This document shows positions 16,301 to 21,314 of a stretch of DNA of 21,314 bases, one piece after another. The notes beneath the pieces were generated by a model, which was not told where the DNA came from, did no database searches, and saw only the letters and a list, made by a program, of their open reading frames with translations. Source of the DNA: Pelagophyceae sp. CCMP2097 (lineage: Eukaryota; Sar; Pelagophyceae); NCBI GenBank assembly GCA_026770575.1, contig MU657212.1:326304-347617 (forward strand), given 5' to 3'. Made by a program: the position numbers and the translations under genes. Every line of letters begins with the position of its first letter. The first letter of the stretch is position 1.

Positions 16301-18660
16301 GCGACACCGCCGCCGAGGCAGACCAAGGCGCCGAGGCGGACGGCGGCGCCGCCGAGGCGGACGACGGCACCGAGGCGGACGACGCGTTTGAATCGCCGCA
16401 GCCCGTTTCCGCGCTGTCGACGCCGCTGACGGACGCGTCGGGCGCATCGCAGGGCACCTCCTCCGCCGCACTCCGCCGCGCCAAGCGCGACGACGACGAT
16501 TTCGCCGACGATTTCGACGGCGGCGACGCTTCGCCCGAGTGGCGCGGGTCGCCTGGCGACGGTCGGACGATGCTCGAGTTGATCGCGGCGTGCGAGGACG
16601 CCGCGCTCGAGGCGCTGCACCCCGGCGGCGCCGCGTGGCAGGCGCGGCCGGTGGTCGCATCTCGGAGTCGCGGCGGCCCGCGCGGCGGCGGCGCATCGGA
16701 CGACGGCACGCCGGCCGCGCGTCGGAGCGGCAGCGGCCCGCCGGACGACGGCGCGGTCGGCGACGCGCCGAGCCGGCGGCCGCCCGCCCCCCTCGCCAAC
16801 GGTGGGCAGCGACCGGCGACGGCGAGCGCGGCCTCTTCGACGTCGGCACTCGAGGCGCACATCGAGCGGACGCGCCCAGGCCGCCGCGACGTGCGCCGCG
16901 GCGCGGCGCCGGCGGCCGCGGCCGCGGCGGCTGTGGCGGCGGCCTCTTCGAACTACTCCGAGGCGTACCGCGGCCGCGTCGCGGTCGAGACGGCCCGGCT
17001 CAAGAGCAAGCTGGAGCACCTCTCCGCCGAGCTCGGCGGGCACGCGGCCGCCGCCGGCGACCTCGCGCGCCGCAGCGCCGCCGCCGACGCGCGCGCGGCG
17101 GCGGCGGACGCGCGCGCGGCCGCCGCCGAGGCGGCCGCCGAGCGGCGCGCGCGCGAAGCCGCGCGCGCCGAGGCGCGCGGCGCGCGCGACCACGCGGCGG
17201 CCCTCGCGGACGTGCGCCGGCGGGCAGTCGACGGCGACGCGCGCGCGGCGGCGGCGCGGCGCGACTGGGCCTGCAAAGCGCTCTGCGGCGCCGTCGGCCG
17301 CGCCCTGCGCGGCGCCGCGGCGCGGCGCCGCGCGGCGCTGTTCCACCGCTGGGCGCGCTCTGCCGCGGCGCCGCGCGCAGCCGCCGACCCTGCGCATGGC
17401 CGCGCGACGGCGAACAGCAGCGTCGCCTCGAACAGCGCCGACGCGGCCTCGCACTCGAACAGCGCCGACGCGGCCTCTGACCACCTCGATGACTTGGACG
17501 ACGACCGCCTCGACGCCCGCCTCCGCGCCGGGCCCGCGCGCGCCGCCGCCGCGGGCGACACGTCCATCTCGTCGCGCGATTCGTCGGCGCCGCCCGCGCG
17601 GCTGAGCCCGCGGAAGAGCCCGGCCAAGGCGAGCCTCAGGCAGAGCCCGCCAAAGACAAGCCGCAAGGCGCCGGCGCGGTTCGACGCCGCGTCTTTCGCG
17701 GCGGCCCCGGCGGCGCTCTTGTTCGCGAGCGAGGCGCCGCCCGCGCCTCTCCCGCACTCGGGCGCGACGTCGTCCTCGGGCTCGGGCGCGGCGGCGGCGG
17801 AGGACGACGTCGCGCGGACAATCGCGATGCACCTCGCGGCGATGGACGCCGAGCTCGAGCGGCTCGGGCCGCAGGCGCCGCCGTCGGCCGGCGCGCAGCC
17901 GGCGGCGGCGCTGGGGGCGCGGCGCCGCAGGCTGGCGCGCGCGTCGGCGGCGCTCCGCGGCGACGACGCGCCCCCGTCGGCGCTCCAGGCGAGCCTCGAG
18001 GCGCTGGCGGCGCAGAACAACGCGCTCGAGGTCGCTCTGCGGGCGACGCCGCGCGACGCGACGGTCGCCGCGGCGCAGCTGCGTGTCCTCGAGGCGAGGC
18101 TCCGCGCGGAGAAGACGGCCGCGCAGCAAGCCACGCAGGCCGCCGCGGTCCACGCCTCGAGGTACGCGTTCCTTGGAAGGCTGCGCGCGCCCGGACGCGC
18201 GCCGCGAGGTACCGCGCGGAGCTCGAGGCTGCGGAGCGGGGCTTTGCTGCCGAGCGCCGAAGCCTGCAGGAGCGGTTGCGCGACGAGGCGGCGACGGTCG
18301 ACGCGCTGACGCAGCGCCTCGATGACCTCCGCGCGCGCGGCGCCTGCACGCCGCCGGGCCTCCGGCCGGGAGCCGCGGCGGCGCTCCGCGACTCGAAGAT
18401 GGCCGCCAACGTCCTCCATGTCAGTCCCACCCCCGACGGGGCCGAGCTTTGCCACTGCGCGCGACTGCGCGCGACTGCGCCGTCTCTAGGACCTGCAGGC
18501 CATGGCGCCGGGCTGCGCTTCGTCGAGCGACGCCGCCGACTCTCGGACGGCGATCCATGCCACGCGGCAGCGGCAGGCTTTGGAGGATCTTCTTCAGTCC
18601 AACGCCTGCCTCGTTAGAGACGTCCTCGGGCGGCCCCACCACCACGCCCCTCGGCCCTGA
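13342..18660 (+). CDS. very large coiled-coil and low-complexity protein, possibly cytoskeletal or centrosomal
   Basis: Exons 13342-18161, 18209-18419 and 18490-18660 give 1733 residues. The two C-terminal introns are needed because the first exon's frame decays after HASR, while the spliced frame continues a heptad-like helix (YRAELEAAERGFAAERRSLQ). Layout: an N-terminal helical region (1-370), mostly Ala/Arg/Glu coiled coil with a RAWRAF motif; a disordered, Asp-, Pro- and Gly-rich middle (about 480-1180) with poly-Asp runs and tandem repeats; a second Ala/Arg-rich coiled coil (about 1207-1340) ending in ALFHRWARSA; a Ser-rich stretch with SPRKSPAK and RQSPPKTS sites that could be phosphorylated; and a final coiled coil (about 1550-1733) ending in HHHAPRP. 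The isolated F/W motifs (AWRAF, LFHRW) recall Sfi1-like or other centrosomal proteins, but too weakly for a family call. No membrane segment or enzyme domain is seen. The role is unknown; scaffolding is inferred. Confidence 0.72.
15757..15792 (+). repeat. 18-bp coding tandem repeat (GTEEFD twice)
   Basis: The hexapeptide GTEEFD is encoded twice in direct succession in the disordered middle of the coiled-coil protein, from nearly identical 18-bp units (ggcacggaggagtttgac). This is consistent with replication slippage in the low-complexity region. Confidence 0.75.
15922..16185 (+). repeat. 132-bp coding tandem duplication (44 residues, two copies)
   Basis: Codons 861-904 (nt 15922-16053) and 905-948 (nt 16054-16185) of the coiled-coil gene encode nearly the same 44 residues, beginning GGLRSPERG and containing EAEASQQP, RGGPT and RGGAAAA. 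The copies differ at scattered single bases, so the duplication is recent but not new. Shorter related pieces (DGGARSPYRD) lie downstream near 16280. Confidence 0.85.
18162..18208 (+). other. 47-nt intron bounded by an exact 8-bp direct repeat
   Basis: The sequence cgaggtac occurs at 18158-18165 and again at 18205-18212, so it spans both the donor (CGAG|GTAC) and the acceptor (CGAG|GTAC). The intron begins GTACGC and ends GAG, and it contains a GC-rich inverted repeat (gcgcgcg and cgcgcgc, six bases apart). Removing 47 nt restores a continuous coiled coil. The repeat looks like a target-site duplication. Confidence 0.7.
18454..18480 (+). repeat. 10-bp tandem repeat in the last intron of the coiled-coil gene
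   Basis: The unit actgcgcgcg occurs at 18454-18463 and 18464-18473, with a partial third copy at 18474-18480. It lies inside the GT-AG intron 18420-18489, just before the acceptor CTCTAG. Confidence 0.75.
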
Positions 18661-18777
18661 CGATGGTCGATGCACACTTAAGACACTTAAGTGGGACTTT
18701 GGGACATGGCAGTGCGTCCCGGGGCGGAGCGCGGCGGCCGTGGTGGCGTCGGACCCTTACATGCCCTCGATGGAGGC
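18661..18777. other. convergent intergenic spacer
   Basis: These 117 bp lie between the TGA of the coiled-coil gene (18658-18660) and the TAA of the phosphatase gene (18778-18780, minus strand). The right end holds the extra copy of the phosphatase C-terminal codons (18757-18777). A short near-tandem cttaagacacttaag lies at about 18677-18691. Confidence 0.6.
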
Positions 18778-18797
18778 TTACATGCCCTCGATGGAGG
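18757..18797 (-). repeat. 21-bp tandem duplication over the phosphatase stop codon
   Basis: The unit ttacatgccctcgatggagg occurs at 18757-18776 and again at 18778-18797, with a spacer base c at 18777. On the minus strand the second unit encodes the last residues SIEGM and TAA. The first unit, now beyond the stop, would encode the same residues and stop again. Confidence 0.9.
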
Positions 18798-21167
18798 GGT
18801 AGTACTTTCTGAGGTACGCCGCGGAGAGCGCGGCCTCGTTGGCGACGACGGGGTCGGCCTTGAACAAGACGAAAAGCGCCTGGATGGCCACGTTTTCGAA
18901 CTCGCCCGTGGCGCGGTCGAAACCAACGACGGTGGGAAGGTGGCCGGCGTAGAACGGGGGCTCTGCGACGATCCTGCCGATTGAGACGCCGACGGAGGGG
19001 CCACGCATTCTGCCGTACGAGACTTGCGTCGAGAGGAAAATCGTGCAGCCGACGCCGCCCTTCGACGAGCCGTGCGTTTGCGAGCAGGCATCGCTGTCGA
19101 ACGCCGGCGTGAGCAGCGCGTTATTGCGGATGAGGAGCGTGTGCCGGCCGCCGACGGCGTCGAGGACGTCCCCCGCGGCGTCTTTCGCAACGATGGTCCA
19201 CGCGATTTCGTCGCCGACGAGGCCGGCGTGCTCGCACATCTTGCGCTGCTCGTGCGACGGCGTGTACGACTCGGCCGTCGGCGTGGCGTAGGTGAAGGCG
19301 CCGTACATGTCCTTGCAGAGGCCCCAGAATCCACTGCCGCAGAGGTTATACGAGTCGCCCTCCACGAGGTTGAAAGACATGGCTTCATCCGAAGCGTTTT
19401 TCAGCGTCAGCACGACGTTTGCGACTTGGTCTGCGGCAACGACCGCCGGGGGCGCGTACTTGATGTAAATGGTCTCTGGTACGAAGCGGTTTGAGTCCAC
19501 TGCCGCGTTTGGCGCGTTCACCAACTCGCCCACCTTGATCTCGTATCTCGCCGCCCAGGGCTCGGCCGCGTTCGCCTCGGACTGCTCGTACCAGGGCCTA
19601 CGGAAGCGTCGTCACGCGAAGTTGACGTTGCCGCGCTTACGTACCCCCAGCGGCCCTTGGCGTCGGCTTCGGCAACGTCGCCGGCGGATGCGTCGTCGGC
19701 CATGTGCGGCGTGAAGACGAGCATCGGCTCCGGGTCGAAGACGAGCTCCATCACGGCAAACGAAGCGGCGTTGTTGTTGCGGTTCGTCGAGCCGGCGGCG
19801 ACCATGTGGCGGTGCGAAATGTCTCCCCAATAACCCACATATTTGTCGTACGACAATCCCTGCGTCATGCCCGACCCGATGACCGTGTACATCGGGTATC
19901 CGACAACGTCCGGAACCTTTGTCACGTACGTCGCGTGCGAGTCTCCGCCGAAGAAGACGACGTGCTCCGCCTTGGAGATTCGTAGGGCCTCGATGAAGTG
20001 CCTCTTCGCGCCGGGAAAGTCTGAAAGCGAGGCGTACGAGTAGTCGAGTTCGAAGTTTGGCGCGCCGTTGAAAACGAGTCGGAGGTCCGCCGGCTTGGAA
20101 AGCTCCTTGACAAACCACGAAGTCTGCGACTCTCCAAAGTACGGCCGCTTTTGGGACTCAAAGTCTTCGACAAAGCGTAAGTCGCAATTCAGCGTCGACG
20201 TATTCTGGTCTGAACCGGATGCGCGCACGGGCTTGAAGCCCGTCTTGCTCGTTGAGTCGAAGACGTACTTCATGCCGCACGCGGCCAGGTGCGTAGTCTC
20301 CTCGTCGAGGATGATGAACCGGACGACGAAGGGCGAACCCTTGTTGTTAAACGTCCGCTCCCAGGACCGCTCAAGGCCGTTGGACCCCGGCGGGAAGCGG
20401 AAGAACTCTGAATCCCAGCCTGTCAAAGCGTCCACCTCGACGGCGCGGAACTCGGCGCGCAAAGGGTGCGGGTTCGAAGGGTCGTTGGCCAGATAGTCGT
20501 GGTCGTCCCACGTCACGTGCACGGAATCGTCGACGGCCGCCTTGAGTTTTAAAAACTCGGCGTTGCCGGAGAAGCCGTCGTGAATCTTGTCCGTCAAAAT
20601 CTCGAGGTAGGCCTGGTAGACCTGGCCCGGGCTGCCGTCGGGCTCCTCGTAGCCGTGCACTTGGGCAAACTCGTGCGATGCGTCGGCCAGGTGGTCCGCG
20701 ACGTTGTTTCCGTACGGCGCGCCGTAGCCTTTCGAACCGCCGGCCTGGATGCCGTCGTTGTACCTACGCAAAGCGGTTTGCTGCGCCGGGAGAGGGTCGG
20801 TGCGCACACGTTGTCACCGAGCAAGTAGATGGCGTCGGCGTTGAGGGACTGCATGTATTCCCAAGTCTTGGAGTAGTGCGCCTTGTCGTCGGCGGGCGTC
20901 ACGTACGCGGTGTAGCCCGCGGCCTTGATCTACAGACGGGCGGCGTCGCGCGAACCGCGGCCGCGGCGCGGGGGAGGGGAGGGCGACGGCGTGGGGGAGG
21001 GGCGGGGGTCGCGCCTTGGCCTCCATCGTCGGCCCCTTGATATCTCCACACGAGTTGACAATAAACTTGTACGAAGTCGGCAGCGCAGAGACGTCTGGCC
21101 CCTCTGGCGCCATATGGCCGAATGCCGCCGCCGTCGCGAGCATTGCTCCCGCGCGGAGGCCGTGCAT
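18778..21167 (-). CDS. phoD-like: PhoD-like secreted phosphatase
   Basis: Minus-strand exons are 21167-21015 (or -20988), 20929-20808, 20763-19645 and 19597-18778, giving 737 residues (or 746). The N-terminus MHGLRAGAMLATAAAFG resembles a signal peptide. Metallophosphatase motifs in order: NSCGDIKGP, YLLGDNVYNDG (completed by splicing across intron 20764-20807), VTWDDHDY followed by LANDPSN, FNGAPNFELDYSYAS, and FFGGDSHATYV. These are the metal-binding elements of PhoD-type alkaline phosphatases and phosphodiesterases, which need Ca/Fe. The last 270 residues, joined by intron 19598-19644 (RWG|PWYEQSEANAA), form an extra C-terminal region with several Cys (GSGFWGLCKDMYG) and a beta-rich look, of unknown role. 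The enzyme likely releases phosphate from organic phosphorus outside the cell. The first intron has a disputed donor: GC at 21014 or GT at 20987. Confidence 0.83.
20930..21014 (-). other. first intron of the phosphatase gene, possibly GC-AG
   Basis: The acceptor CTGTAG|ATCAAGGCC at 20930-20932 is clear because TAG is an in-frame stop before a conserved exon. The donor may be GC at 21014 (AAG|GCGCGACCCC, 85-nt intron), giving TMEAK|IKAAGYTAYV. Alternatively it may be GT at 20987 (GCC|GTCGCC, 58 nt), which keeps a Pro-rich piece (ARPPPLPHA). Both are in phase. The first fits better because the C-rich run matches the other GC introns and is poor coding sequence. Confidence 0.55.
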
Positions 21168-21227
21168 GCCGAGGAGCGCAAAGGGGCAAGGAAGGGAACT
21201 GATTCATCGAAGATTCTTTAAGCCGAA

Positions 21228-21299
21228 AGTTAAGTATTTTTATCGGGCTAAAACCGGGCTAAAACCGGTTAAAAATGGAGTTAAGTATTTTTATCGGGC
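21228..21299. repeat. exact 21-bp direct repeat, two copies 51 bp apart
   Basis: The sequence gttaagtatttttatcgggc with a leading a occurs at 21228-21248 and at 21279-21299 with no mismatch. It stands in sharp contrast to the GC-rich surroundings. In the phosphatase promoter it could be a pair of regulatory sites; alternatively it could be part of a longer tandem array that continues past the window. Confidence 0.85.
21244..21270. repeat. 11-bp tandem repeat between the 21-bp copies
   Basis: The unit cgggctaaaac occurs at 21244-21254 and 21255-21265, followed by a diverged start of a third (cggtt). It overlaps the end of the first 21-bp repeat copy. Confidence 0.8.
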
Positions 21300-21314
21300 C
21301 CCAAAATAAAAACT

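Larger units (their letters stand above)
21168..21314. promoter_or_regulatory. upstream region of the phosphatase gene with direct repeats
   Basis: The last 147 bp are AT-rich beyond 21205 and contain two sets of direct repeats (see next entries). By position this is the promoter of the phosphatase gene, which begins at 21167 and runs leftward. Confidence 0.5.

Noticed and set aside
16960..17400. Possible Sfi1/IQ repeats in the coiled-coil protein
   Set aside because: Only single F/W motifs are present, not the regular repeat that defines Sfi1; kept as a remark, not a call.
15474..18153. Long antisense open frames (462 and 627 residues) opposite the coiled-coil gene
   Set aside because: They are shadows in GC-rich repetitive coding sequence, made of Arg/Ala/Pro runs with no domain; the plus strand has consistent helices and spliced continuations.
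1..21314. CRISPR arrays, tRNA, rRNA, insertion sequences or viral genes
   Set aside because: The repeats seen are short local tandem or paired copies without spacer arrays. No transposase, integrase, capsid or RNA-gene signature was found by reading.

Overview
This is a stretch of nuclear chromosome from a GC-rich, gene-dense eukaryote. The genes carry many short spliceosomal introns (mostly 44-150 nt, donors usually GTGCG or similar, acceptors usually TAG or CAG). Several proteins begin with signal peptides, one with a signal peptide plus Arg-rich presequence as in algae with secondary plastids. Base composition, compactness and protein content point to a stramenopile alga, most likely a pelagophyte of the Aureococcus type. 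That assignment is inference; there is no rRNA or other marker gene here. I see no prokaryotic operon, mobile-element gene, CRISPR array, tRNA or viral gene.

Layout, left to right: (1) 454-2212 (+) SCAR/WAVE actin-nucleation-promoting factor, four exons; (2) 2523-3353 (+) C2HC zinc-finger protein; (3) 3651-5022 (-) drug/metabolite-type sugar-phosphate or nucleotide-sugar transporter, three exons including a 23-nt micro-exon; (4) 5452-6625 (+) secretory-pathway SAM methyltransferase, four exons; (5) 7034-8519 (-) membrane-anchored nucleoside-phosphorylase-like protein; (6) 8576-9305 (+) small Pro-rich/Cys-rich unknown protein; (7) 9490-10863 (-) SET-domain lysine methyltransferase of the Rubisco-LSMT/SETD type with signal peptide; (8) 10972-12372 (+) KDM8/JMJD5-like JmjC oxygenase; (9) 12390-13003 (-) presequence-bearing parvulin prolyl isomerase; (10) 13342-18660 (+) very large coiled-coil/disordered protein of about 1733 residues; (11) 18778-21167 (-) secreted PhoD-like phosphatase. 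From gene 2 to gene 11 the strands alternate without exception, so neighbours are either head-to-head with 56-430 bp shared upstream regions or tail-to-tail with as little as 17 bp between stop codons.

The genes do not form one pathway. They cover actin dynamics, small-molecule transport, protein methylation and hydroxylation, folding, and phosphorus or nucleoside scavenging outside the cytosol (genes 5 and 11). The most interesting features concern gene structure. Three introns in three unrelated genes are best explained by GC-AG splicing with a shared donor AG|GCGCG. One 47-nt intron is bounded by an exact 8-bp direct repeat, as expected for a recently inserted introner-like element. One donor site is triplicated in tandem, two micro-exons of 23 and 25 nt restore conserved domains, and an 18-nt repeat inside the parvulin intron shares a 17-mer with the coding sequence of the adjacent KDM8-like gene. 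All exon joins were made by hand from reading frame, splice dinucleotides and family conservation; transcript data would settle them.
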